From: Pseudomonas sp. R28(2017)
GTDB taxonomy: Bacteria; Pseudomonadota; Gammaproteobacteria; Pseudomonadales; Pseudomonadaceae
Direction: 5' to 3'
Length of the DNA stretch: 64,000 nt
Assembly: GCF_002112505.1 (NCBI RefSeq)
Contig: NZ_NEHW01000023.1
Coordinates: forward strand, 1-64,000
The notes beneath the pieces were generated by a model. The model did no database searches and was not told the origin of the DNA. It worked only from the letters and a program-made list of their open reading frames with translations. Shown here in pieces: positions 37,301 through 44,615 of this stretch. A program made the position numbers and the translations under genes. The first letter of the stretch is position 1. Each line of letters opens with the position of its first letter.

Positions 37301-38893
37301 ACACTGGCCAGCGACGAAATTCGCCGAGCCTGGCGGCTGGAGGGGCCACGGATCGTGGAAGACGTGGAAGGCGCGCATGGCGAAACGGAGGCGCGCTGGA
37401 GCACGCGCCTGACCCTTGCTGCTTCACCGTTAGGGGACCTGCCCGACATCCCTGCGGGCACCGATTTCTCTCATGTGACGCGTTTGACCCTGGTCAACCT
37501 GAGATTGACGGTGGTGCCGTCCGGCTTCCTTGAAAATTTCGCCTCCCTGCGGAGCCTGGACTTGAGATTCAATGAACTTCATGCATTGCCACAGGGCCTG
37601 GAGCGCCTAACCGATCTGCGCGAGCTGAACCTGGCTGGCAATCGACTTCGCCTGACCCAGGCACAGGCTGATGTGCTGGCTGGTCTGACTGAGTTGCGCC
37701 ACCTGAACCTGAGTGACAACCCGATCGGTGCTGTTACCTTGCGGGTTGGGCAGCTGGCCGACTTGCACGCGCTGGTTGTACGAAGCGCCGGCTTGCAAGC
37801 GATGCCTGAAGGACTCGAGCGCTGCCAACAGCTCACGCTCGTCGATCTGCGCAACAACCAGATCGAAGCCTTTCCTCCCATACTGTTGAACTCCCCGGTG
37901 CAACGTCGCCAGGTGATGGTCCTCTCCGGCAACCCGGTTGCTGCGACGCTGAGCGCTCAATTGTCCCGGCATCGCCTGACGCCCATCGAGGATGCCGAAC
38001 CTGCCTTGTCCGGCAGCAGGTGGCTGGCCACGCTCGATGCAACTGAATACGCGGCCCGCAGCGCGCAGTGGGACACGCTGCGCGCCACACCCGGTAGCGA
38101 CGCATTCTTCGGCTTGCTCGACGAACTGGTCGAGAGTGCCGACTTCAGGGCTGCTGCGCAGGCCACTGCAGAGCGGGTCTGGCAGGTCGTCGGCGCAGCC
38201 GCCGGGGACGAGCGCATTCGTCAGGACCTCTTCGACATCGCCGCTGATCCGCGTACCTGTGCCGACAGTGTGGCGCACTGTTTCAGCAACCTTGAAGTGC
38301 AGATGCACGTGTCGCAATTCACCCACAACGGTGCACCCGCAGCCACCAGCAGCGAGCGATTGCAGCTTGCCCAGCGCCTGTTCCGCCTGGAAAAGGTCAA
38401 TGCCCTGGCGCGGGCGGTGATGGATGAGCGCTACGGAAACGGTCAGTGGCGGGGGACCCGTGACGAAGAGGAGGTGGAAGTGAGCCTGGCCTACCGCACC
38501 GGCCTGGCCGAGCGCCTCAACCTGTTGGGGCAGCCAAGGCACATGTTGTTCGGCACATTGGCCGGCGTTACCCAGGCGGATCTGGACAAAGCCTATCAGC
38601 AGGTACTGAGCGCCGAAGCGACCGAGGAACGGGTTGTCTTCATCAGTGAACGTGAGTTCTGGGTGGCCGCGTTGCGCGAACTGCACCCTGAAGCATTCGA
38701 CGCCATCGATGAGCGGTTCCAGCAAAGCTGGCAAGCCGTTGAAGCCCAATGGGAATCGAGCGTTGCCAGCGAAGCGGCATTGGGGCATCAGGAGTACCTG
38801 CGCCAGGCTACCAACCTGCGCAAGGAGCGCGAGCAGGCGTTGGCCACCCTGGCCTTGAAACTGACCCGCGAAGCAATCGAAACCCCGGTGTAG
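34343..38893 (+). CDS. Giant toxin-domain/LRR/NEL E3 ubiquitin-ligase-type effector, tandem paralogue
   Basis: A 1516-aa paralogue of the preceding gene. The N-terminal motif is VNDFIVEILPDWLKSAG; VIIYLPDDHERPLRRFADW follows near residue 280 and the hydrophobic stretch at 395-474 (LAGLFVPAINAVLLGDL...). LRRs lie at about 1038-1200 (LRSLDLRFNELHALPQGLERL, LRELNLAGNRL, LRHLNLSDNPI). The NEL domain has C1306 and D1308 in DPRTCADSVAHCF, then LQLAQRLFRLEKVNALA and EEVEVSLAYRTGLAERL. The start at 34343 has CTGGAG 6 bases upstream; earlier in-frame codons overlap the intercistronic hairpin. The 72-bp gap suggests the pair may be cotranscribed. Divergence between the two is greatest in the N-terminal region and the LRR surfaces, as expected for different targets. 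Confidence 0.9.
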   Translation: MPQLSEHPKLAHPVNDFIVEILPDWLKSAGAVPIKALRAAVANHLASRTTLTALLKHLQPLDRFAKARLGPAIEAKLQMPLDLDTVVWREERLRLNPRPFDPGLGVLPPDYEQVLVYQPLLQTLLQNFTDGESFFEGTAVIKQQPAEGSSAQVLSSQIDDLVSLSRETDVGGAYLQHLDKVLTAELSTALANDLRTRLALVVEVAALRKQLHSSDLNMLRLLIQGKSARHAQGWVGAARALRVLDCQVDGAMAFELIEPPRRQGDFPVGPLRRVKGVIIYLPDDHERPLRRFADWDALNSALVRNMRGQVFKSAFTQRIALHERAGFLALLGKRMGDDEPDLQPSWLAEKDDVFTAMARRHTRRIREDARFLAVPTADVDRRASAERLAALEGVGLSLLDLAGLFVPAINAVLLGDLARQLLSQVYDGAEHWAHGHQHEALEHLVGLAESAVLLGTATFGVHALRSAFVDTLEPVTTESGLQRLWLNDLTPYRTAASDISLTERHDGLFSGDDQLWWHNQGVFYAVRQDSDGTWRLLHQGGVERFGPRLRGNGERGWWLRYDRPLEWQGSSRLLTSLWPAARSLTAEQVEQILLVAGVDEAQLRQLLVESRRLPVGLRDTLRRFEVQAENEAFFQPSGAGQKYAERLTWCLDRLWLHEQAPDAQLAAISDAAQRLRQPMLDHFADAGLPDDPALAVIRRDFPGLPKAYALDLLKAASPQMRQRMVEDIRLPLALAQQARVLLLEARQVRMREALYLRGSYGPDMVRLVFALLRRQGLSAGQINLVLRERSASGAVQARLLPAFGDAPQTLDLVWKDGSFQLYDERGLASDLEVAEPQGLFEVLAATLSNTVLARLGGSGENLAGHIRTRMQALLPQDREGLLALLGWREARPLGASIQRLDDGRVGYPLGPVLSCLDSPGTILRRRVRSLYPGFSEAQVERFIHFLLLRRSSPFTTLLRQEMEYDALDRSLRAWARQGSAEQWRLRTLASDEIRRAWRLEGPRIVEDVEGAHGETEARWSTRLTLAASPLGDLPDIPAGTDFSHVTRLTLVNLRLTVVPSGFLENFASLRSLDLRFNELHALPQGLERLTDLRELNLAGNRLRLTQAQADVLAGLTELRHLNLSDNPIGAVTLRVGQLADLHALVVRSAGLQAMPEGLERCQQLTLVDLRNNQIEAFPPILLNSPVQRRQVMVLSGNPVAATLSAQLSRHRLTPIEDAEPALSGSRWLATLDATEYAARSAQWDTLRATPGSDAFFGLLDELVESADFRAAAQATAERVWQVVGAAAGDERIRQDLFDIAADPRTCADSVAHCFSNLEVQMHVSQFTHNGAPAATSSERLQLAQRLFRLEKVNALARAVMDERYGNGQWRGTRDEEEVEVSLAYRTGLAERLNLLGQPRHMLFGTLAGVTQADLDKAYQQVLSAEATEERVVFISEREFWVAALRELHPEAFDAIDERFQQSWQAVEAQWESSVASEAALGHQEYLRQATNLRKEREQALATLALKLTREAIETPV

Positions 38894-39021
38894 CGCTCGT
38901 GGCCTGCGGCCAAACCGGTCATCCAGATTGACAGCTTTGGCCATTGTCGCCACGCCCGGGTGGCGCGAACATCGTCGGACCGATTGTTCAACTCCAAAAA
39001 CAACAAATCAGGAGTCCGACG

Positions 39022-40668
39022 ATGCGCGATTACGCCGAGGCCGCTCGAGCGTTCGACCATGCCCAGGCCGCCACAGCAGCGTTGCATGGCGACCTCGATG
39101 CCCTCAATGCCTGTGTCGAATGCTGCGACCGCCATGCCGGTGCCGGCAAGTTGGCACTGGTGCATGTAGACCGCGAGGGCAACCCGTGCGACTACAGCTT
39201 CGACCAGCTCAAGGCGCAGGCAGCCCGTTTTGCCAACGTGCTCAGGGCGCAGGGCGTGGGCGCCGGCGACCGGGTTGCCGGGCTGATGCCGCGCACGCCC
39301 GAACTGCTGGTGACCATCCTGGCCACCTGGCGCCTTGGTGCGGTGTACCAGCCACTGTTCACCGCCTTCGGCCCCAAGGCCATCGAGCATCGGCTGGAAC
39401 AATCCCGCGCCCGGGTCGTGGTCACCGATAGCCACAACCGCGCCAAGCTGGACGAAGTGCACGCCTGCCCGACGATCATCACCGTGAAGGCCCGCAGCGG
39501 TGAGCTGGATTTCCAGCAATGCCTGGCGCTGGCCTCGGCCGATTGCGAGCCGGTCATGCGCACTGGCAATGACCCCTTCCTGTTGATGTTCACGTCCGGC
39601 ACCACCGGCCCGGCCAAACCGCTGGAAGTGCCGCTGCGTGCCATCGTCGCCTTCCAGGGCTACATGCGCGATGCCATCGACCTGCGCCCTGACGACCAGT
39701 TCTGGAACCTGGCCGACCCGGGCTGGGCCTACGGCCTGTACTACGCTGTCACCGGCCCATTGTCGCTGGGCCATGCCACCACCTTCTACGACGGCCCGTT
39801 CAGCGTCGAAAGCTGTGCACGGGTGATCGACCAACTGGGCATCACCAACCTGGCAGGCTCGCCCACCGCGTACCGCCTGCTGATCGCTGCCGGTGATGAC
39901 TTTTCGGCGCCGATCAAAGGCCGCCTGCGTGTCGTCAGCAGTGCCGGCGAGCCGCTCAACCCGGAAGTGATCCGCTGGTTCGCCGATGAACTGGGCGTCA
40001 CCATTCACGACCACTATGGCCAGACCGAACTGGGCATGGTGCTGTGCAACCATCATGGCCTGCAGCACCCGGTACATGTGGGGTCTGCCGGCTTCGCCAT
40101 CCCCGGCCACCGCATCGTGGTGCTGGACGAGCAGGGCAACGAACTGCCCGCCGGCCAGCCGGGCATTCTCGCGGTCGACCGCGAGCAGTCGCCGCTGTGC
40201 TGGTTCGGCGGCTACCACGGCCTGCCGACCAAGGCCTTCGTCGGCAAGTACTACCTCAGCGGCGACACCGTTGAATTGAACCCGGACGGCAGCATCAGCT
40301 TCGTCGGCCGCAGTGACGACGTGATCACCACCTCCGGCTACCGCGTCGGCCCATTCGACGTGGAGAGCGCGCTGATCGAGCACCCGGCGGTGATCGAAGC
40401 CGCCGTGATCGGCAAGCCGGACCCGGAGCGCACCGAACTGATCAAGGCGTTCGTGGTGCTGGCCAGCGGTTACCAAGGCAGTAACGAACTGCAAGAAACC
40501 CTGCGCCAGCACGTGCGCCAGCGCCTGTACGCCCATGCCTACCCCCGGGAAATCGAATTCGTCAGCGAGCTGCCCAAAACCCCGAGCGGCAAGCTGCAAC
40601 GCTTCATCCTGCGCAACCAGGAAGTCGCCAAACAACGCGCGCAACAGGCCACCCCTGCCAGCGCCTGA
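39022..40668 (+). CDS. Acyl-CoA synthetase (AMP-forming), fadDx-like
   Basis: A 548-aa ANL-superfamily ligase that activates a carboxylic acid to its CoA thioester via an acyl-adenylate. The AMP-binding loop is MFTSGTTGPAKP (about residue 190), with the YGQTELGM motif (about 332), GRSDDVITTSGYRVGPFDVESAL hinge region and the C-terminal catalytic lysine in PKTPSGKLQRF. Start ATG 39022 has AGGAG upstream. It is the first gene of a five-gene operon (gaps 8-14 bp). In P. putida the equivalent cluster handles short-chain or branched acyl-CoAs; the exact substrate is not shown here. Upstream (38948-38965) there is an inverted repeat CGCCAC-N6-GTGGCG. Confidence 0.92.
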   Translation: MRDYAEAARAFDHAQAATAALHGDLDALNACVECCDRHAGAGKLALVHVDREGNPCDYSFDQLKAQAARFANVLRAQGVGAGDRVAGLMPRTPELLVTILATWRLGAVYQPLFTAFGPKAIEHRLEQSRARVVVTDSHNRAKLDEVHACPTIITVKARSGELDFQQCLALASADCEPVMRTGNDPFLLMFTSGTTGPAKPLEVPLRAIVAFQGYMRDAIDLRPDDQFWNLADPGWAYGLYYAVTGPLSLGHATTFYDGPFSVESCARVIDQLGITNLAGSPTAYRLLIAAGDDFSAPIKGRLRVVSSAGEPLNPEVIRWFADELGVTIHDHYGQTELGMVLCNHHGLQHPVHVGSAGFAIPGHRIVVLDEQGNELPAGQPGILAVDREQSPLCWFGGYHGLPTKAFVGKYYLSGDTVELNPDGSISFVGRSDDVITTSGYRVGPFDVESALIEHPAVIEAAVIGKPDPERTELIKAFVVLASGYQGSNELQETLRQHVRQRLYAHAYPREIEFVSELPKTPSGKLQRFILRNQEVAKQRAQQATPASA

Positions 40669-40682
40669 CAAGGAACACGATC

Positions 40683-41450
40683 ATGCAGATAGCCAACAAA
40701 CACTTCATCGTCAGCGGCGCGGCCTCTGGCCTGGGCGCGGCCACCGCGCAGATGCTGGTCGAGGCCGGCGCCAAGGTCATGCTGGTCGACCTCAATGCCC
40801 AGGCCGTCGAGGCCAAGGCACGCGAACTGGGTGACAACGCCCGCTTCGCGGTGGCCGACATCAGTGACGAACAGGCCGCTCAGGCGGCGGTGGATGCAGC
40901 TGTCAGCGCCTTTGGTAGCCTGCACGGGCTGGTCAATTGCGCCGGCATCGTCGGCGCCGAAAAAGTGCTCGGCAAACAGGGGCCGCATGGCCTGGCCAGT
41001 TTCGCCAAGGTCATCAACGTCAACCTGGTCGGTAGTTTCAACCTGCTGCGCCTGGCTGCCGCGGCCATGGCTGAAGGGCTGGCCGATGACGGCGGCGAGC
41101 GTGGCGTGATCATCAATACGGCCTCGATCGCCGCCTATGATGGCCAGATCGGCCAAGCCGCCTACGCAGCCTCCAAGGGCGCCATCGCCAGCCTGACCTT
41201 GCCGGCCGCCCGCGAGCTGGCGCGTTTCGGTATCCGCGTGATGACCATCGCCCCGGGTATCTTCGAAACGCCAATGATGGCCGGCATGACCGAGGAGGTA
41301 CGCGCTTCGCTGTCGGCGGGCGTGCCGTTCCCGCCGCGCCTGGGTCGCCCGCAGGAATACGCCGCCCTGGCCCGCCACATCATCGAGAACAGCATGCTCA
41401 ACGGCGAGGTGATCCGCCTCGACGGCGCACTGCGCATGGCTGCCAAGTAA
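40683..41450 (+). CDS. 3-Hydroxyacyl-CoA dehydrogenase, SDR type
   Basis: A 255-aa short-chain dehydrogenase. The NAD-binding motif GAASGLGAATAQ lies at about residues 12-23, with the acidic residue VDLNAQ selecting NAD; LVNCAGIVGAEK follows, and the catalytic Ser/Tyr/Lys are in NTASIAAYDG and YAASKGAIASL. It resembles type II 3-hydroxyacyl-CoA dehydrogenases (HSD10-like), which oxidise 3-hydroxy-2-methylbutyryl-CoA and short straight-chain substrates. It is preceded by AAGGAA and placed between the ligase and the thiolase, as expected for a complete beta-oxidation set. Confidence 0.92.
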   Translation: MQIANKHFIVSGAASGLGAATAQMLVEAGAKVMLVDLNAQAVEAKARELGDNARFAVADISDEQAAQAAVDAAVSAFGSLHGLVNCAGIVGAEKVLGKQGPHGLASFAKVINVNLVGSFNLLRLAAAAMAEGLADDGGERGVIINTASIAAYDGQIGQAAYAASKGAIASLTLPAARELARFGIRVMTIAPGIFETPMMAGMTEEVRASLSAGVPFPPRLGRPQEYAALARHIIENSMLNGEVIRLDGALRMAAK

Positions 41451-41461
41451 GGAGAACGCAC

Positions 41462-42655
41462 ATGACCCTCGCCAATGACCCGATCGTTATCGTCAGCGCC
41501 GTGCGCACGCCCATGGGCGGCCTGCAGGGTGACCTCAAGAGCCTGACCGCGCCGCAGCTGGGCAGCGCTGCCATCCGTGGTGCCGTCGAGCGCGCCGGCA
41601 TCGACGCCGCCAGTGTCGAGCAGGTGCTGTTCGGCTGCGTGCTACCCGCAGGCCTCGGCCAGGCACCGGCGCGCCAGGCGGCACTCGGTGCCGGGCTGGA
41701 CAGGCACACCACCTGCACCACGCTGAACAAGATGTGTGGTTCGGGCATGCAGGCGGCGATCATGGCCCATGACCTGCTGCTGGCCGGCACGGCCGATGTG
41801 GTGGTGGCCGGTGGCATGGAGAGCATGACCAACGCACCGTACCTGCTGGACAAGGCCCGTGGCGGCTACCGCATGGGTCACGGCAAGATCATCGACCACA
41901 TGTTCATGGACGGCCTGGAAGACGCCTACGACAAGGGCCGCCTGATGGGCACCTTCGCCGAAGACTGCGCCCAGGCCGATGGCTTCAGCCGCGAAGCCCA
42001 GGACCAGTTCGCCATCGCCTCGCTGACCCGCGCCCAGGACGCGATCAAGAGCGGCCGCTTTGCCGCCGAGATCGTGCCGGTCGAGGTCACCGAGGGCAAA
42101 GAGAAGCGCGTCATCAAGGATGACGAACAGCCGCCCAAGGCACGCCTGGACAAGATCCCTCAGCTCAAGCCGGCCTTCCGCGAAGGGGGCACGGTGACCG
42201 CCGCCAACGCCAGTTCGATTTCCGACGGTGCCGCCGCGCTGGTACTGATGCGTCGCTCCGAAGCCGACAAGCGCGGCCTCAAGCCGCTGGCGGTGATCCA
42301 CGGCCACGCCGCCTTCGCCGACACCCCGGCACTGTTCCCGACCGCGCCGATCGGCGCCATCGACAAGCTGATGAAGCGTACGGGCTGGAGCCTGGGCGAA
42401 GTCGACCTGTTCGAGATCAACGAAGCCTTTGCCGTGGTCACCCTTGCCGCCATGAAGCACCTCGACCTGCCGCACGACAAGGTCAACATCCATGGTGGCG
42501 CCTGCGCCCTGGGCCACCCGATCGGCGCCTCGGGCGCACGCATCCTGGTAACCCTGCTGTCGGCCCTGCGCCAGAACAACCTGCGTCGCGGTGTGGCGGC
42601 CATCTGCATCGGCGGTGGCGAGGCCACGGCCATGGCTGTCGAATGCCTGTATTGA
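41462..42655 (+). CDS. Acetyl-CoA acyltransferase (thiolase), fadAx-like
   Basis: A 397-aa thiolase that cleaves 3-ketoacyl-CoA with CoA. The nucleophile is C92 in LNKMCGSGMQ, with the C-terminal NEAFAVVTLA, HGGACALGHPIGASGARI (catalytic His) and CIGGGEATAMAVE (second Cys). Length and motifs are those of degradative or biosynthetic short-chain thiolases. The AAGGAGAACGCAC leader gives a strong Shine-Dalgarno. It is the third gene of the operon. Confidence 0.94.
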   Translation: MTLANDPIVIVSAVRTPMGGLQGDLKSLTAPQLGSAAIRGAVERAGIDAASVEQVLFGCVLPAGLGQAPARQAALGAGLDRHTTCTTLNKMCGSGMQAAIMAHDLLLAGTADVVVAGGMESMTNAPYLLDKARGGYRMGHGKIIDHMFMDGLEDAYDKGRLMGTFAEDCAQADGFSREAQDQFAIASLTRAQDAIKSGRFAAEIVPVEVTEGKEKRVIKDDEQPPKARLDKIPQLKPAFREGGTVTAANASSISDGAAALVLMRRSEADKRGLKPLAVIHGHAAFADTPALFPTAPIGAIDKLMKRTGWSLGEVDLFEINEAFAVVTLAAMKHLDLPHDKVNIHGGACALGHPIGASGARILVTLLSALRQNNLRRGVAAICIGGGEATAMAVECLY

Positions 42656-42663
42656 GGTGAACC

Positions 42664-43791
42664 ATGCTGGTAACTGAAGAGCAACAACAGATCGCCGATG
42701 CGGTCCGCGCCTTTGCCCAGGAGCGCCTCAAACCCTTTGCCGAGCAATGGGACAAGGAGCACCGCTTTCCGAAGGAGGCCATCGAGGAAATGGCCGAGCT
42801 TGGCCTGTTCGGCATGCTGGTGCCGGAGCAATGGGGCGGCAGTGACACCGGTTACGTGGCCTACGCCATGGCGCTGGAGGAGATCGCGGCGGGTGACGGT
42901 GCCTGCTCGACCATCATGAGCGTGCACAACTCGGTGGGTTGCGTGCCGATCCTGCGTTTTGGCACCGAGCAGCAGAAAGAGCAGTTCCTCACGCCGCTGG
43001 CCATGGGCTCGATGCTGGGGGCCTTCGCCCTCACCGAACCGCAGGCCGGTTCCGACGCCAGCAGCCTGAAAGCCCGCGCGCGGCTTGACGGTGACCACTA
43101 CGTGCTCGATGGCAGCAAGCAATTCATCACCTCCGGGCAGAATGCCGGCGTGGTGATCGTCTTCGCCGTGACCGACCCACAGGCGGGCAAGCGGGGCATC
43201 AGCGCCTTCATCGTGCCCACCGACACACCGGGCTACCAGGTGGCCAGGGTCGAGGACAAGCTCGGCCAGCACGCCTCCGACACCTGCCAGATCATCTTCG
43301 ACAATGTGCGCGTACCGGTGGCCAACCGCCTGGGCGCGGAAGGCGAGGGCTACAAGATCGCCCTGGCCAACCTTGAAGGCGGTCGCATCGGCATTGCTTC
43401 GCAGGCAGTCGGCATGGCCCGCGCGGCGTTCGAAGTGGCGCGCGACTACGCCAACGAGCGGCAGAGTTTTGGCAAGCCGCTGATCGAGCACCAGGCCGTG
43501 GCCTTCCGCCTGGCCGACATGGCGACGAAAATTGCCGTGGCCCGGCAGATGGTGCTGCACGCCGCCGCACTGCGTGATGCCGGGCGCCCGGCGCTGGTGG
43601 AAGCGTCCATGGCCAAGCTTTTTGCCTCGGAAATGGCCGAAAAGGTCTGTTCGGATGCCTTGCAGACCCTGGGCGGATATGGCTATCTGAGCGACTTCCC
43701 GCTGGAGCGGATCTACCGCGACGTTCGGGTCTGCCAGATCTACGAAGGCACCAGCGACATTCAGCGCATGGTCATTGCGCGCAATCTTTGA
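42664..43791 (+). CDS. Acyl-CoA dehydrogenase, short-chain type
   Basis: A 375-aa flavoenzyme (MLVTEEQQQIADAVRAFAQERL...). FALTEPQAGSDASS binds FAD/substrate, YVLDGSKQFITSGQNAGVVIVFA is the core, and the catalytic Glu is in IYEGTSDIQRMVIARNL at the C-terminus. It introduces the alpha-beta double bond of acyl-CoA and passes electrons to ETF. It is the fourth gene, 8 bp after the thiolase. Chain-length preference cannot be read from the sequence; short or branched chains fit the neighbouring SDR. Confidence 0.94.
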   Translation: MLVTEEQQQIADAVRAFAQERLKPFAEQWDKEHRFPKEAIEEMAELGLFGMLVPEQWGGSDTGYVAYAMALEEIAAGDGACSTIMSVHNSVGCVPILRFGTEQQKEQFLTPLAMGSMLGAFALTEPQAGSDASSLKARARLDGDHYVLDGSKQFITSGQNAGVVIVFAVTDPQAGKRGISAFIVPTDTPGYQVARVEDKLGQHASDTCQIIFDNVRVPVANRLGAEGEGYKIALANLEGGRIGIASQAVGMARAAFEVARDYANERQSFGKPLIEHQAVAFRLADMATKIAVARQMVLHAAALRDAGRPALVEASMAKLFASEMAEKVCSDALQTLGGYGYLSDFPLERIYRDVRVCQIYEGTSDIQRMVIARNL

Positions 43792-43804
43792 AGGAGCAGA
43801 CTGC

Positions 43805-44578
43805 ATGGCATTCGAAACCATCCTGTTGGACATCCACGGCAAGGTCGGCCTGATCACCTTGAACCGCCCCCAGGCGCTGAACGCGCTGAACGCGCAGATC
43901 GTCGGCGAGATCAACCAGGCCCTGGACCAGCTCGAGCGTGACCCGAACATCGGCTGCGTGGTGCTGACCGGTTCAGCCAAGGCCTTTGCCGCAGGTGCCG
44001 ACATCAAGGAAATGGCCGAACTGCAATACCCGCAGATCTACGTCGATGACCTGTTCAGCGACTCGGACCGCATAGCCAATCGCCGTAAACCGATCATCGC
44101 TGCGGTGTCTGGCTTCGCCCTGGGCGGTGGCTGTGAACTGGCGATGATGTGCGACTTCATCCTCGCTGCCGACAATGCCAGGTTCGGCCAGCCGGAAATC
44201 AACCTGGGCGTGCTGCCGGGCATGGGCGGCACCCAGCGCCTGACGCGGGCGGTGGGCAAGGCCAAGGCCATGGAGCTGTGCCTGACCGGGCGCCTGATGG
44301 GTGCAGAAGAGGCCGAGCGCGCAGGCCTGGTGGCGCGCATCGTGCCGCAGGCCGAGCTGCTGGAAGAGGCGCTGAAAGTGGCGGCGACCATCGCCAGCAA
44401 GTCGATCCCGGTCAGCATGATGGTCAAGGAAAGCGTCAACCGTGCCTTCGAGGTCACCCTCAGTGAAGGTGTGCGTTTCGAACGCCGGGTGTTCCATGCC
44501 GCGTTCGCCACCGAAGACCAGAAAGAAGGCATGGCCGCCTTCATTGCCAAGCGCGAGGCGCAGTTCAAGGACTGCTGA
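43805..44578 (+). CDS. Enoyl-CoA hydratase
   Basis: A 257-aa crotonase-fold enzyme that hydrates enoyl-CoA. The oxyanion-hole segments are AFAAGADIKEM and GFALGGGCELAMMCD; catalytic Glu residues lie in GCELAMMC and NLGVLPGMGGTQRL. The start at 43805 (AAGGAGCAGACTGC upstream) is preferred to a codon 30 bases earlier that would overlap the acyl-CoA dehydrogenase. It is the last gene of the operon and is followed by a perfect terminator hairpin. Confidence 0.95.
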   Translation: MAFETILLDIHGKVGLITLNRPQALNALNAQIVGEINQALDQLERDPNIGCVVLTGSAKAFAAGADIKEMAELQYPQIYVDDLFSDSDRIANRRKPIIAAVSGFALGGGCELAMMCDFILAADNARFGQPEINLGVLPGMGGTQRLTRAVGKAKAMELCLTGRLMGAEEAERAGLVARIVPQAELLEEALKVAATIASKSIPVSMMVKESVNRAFEVTLSEGVRFERRVFHAAFATEDQKEGMAAFIAKREAQFKDC

Positions 44579-44585
44579 AGAACAG

Positions 44586-44615
44586 CGGGCACTGCGCGTG
44601 GCAGTGCCCGTTCCT
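44586..44615. terminator. Strong bidirectional terminator
   Basis: A perfect 10-bp stem cgggcactgc / gcagtgcccg with loop gcgtg, followed by ttcctt. It lies 8 bases after the enoyl-CoA hydratase stop and just before the stop of the convergent giant toxin gene, so it may serve both. Confidence 0.75.

Noticed and set aside
38948..38965. Terminator after the second tandem effector
   Set aside because: CGCCAC-N6-GTGGCG is an exact inverted repeat but only 6 bp with no T-run; it could as well be an operator of the acyl-CoA operon, so no call is made.
38788..40671. A 627-codon open frame opposite the acyl-CoA synthetase
   Set aside because: It is a high-GC shadow of a well-supported operon gene, with no family motif and no ribosome site.
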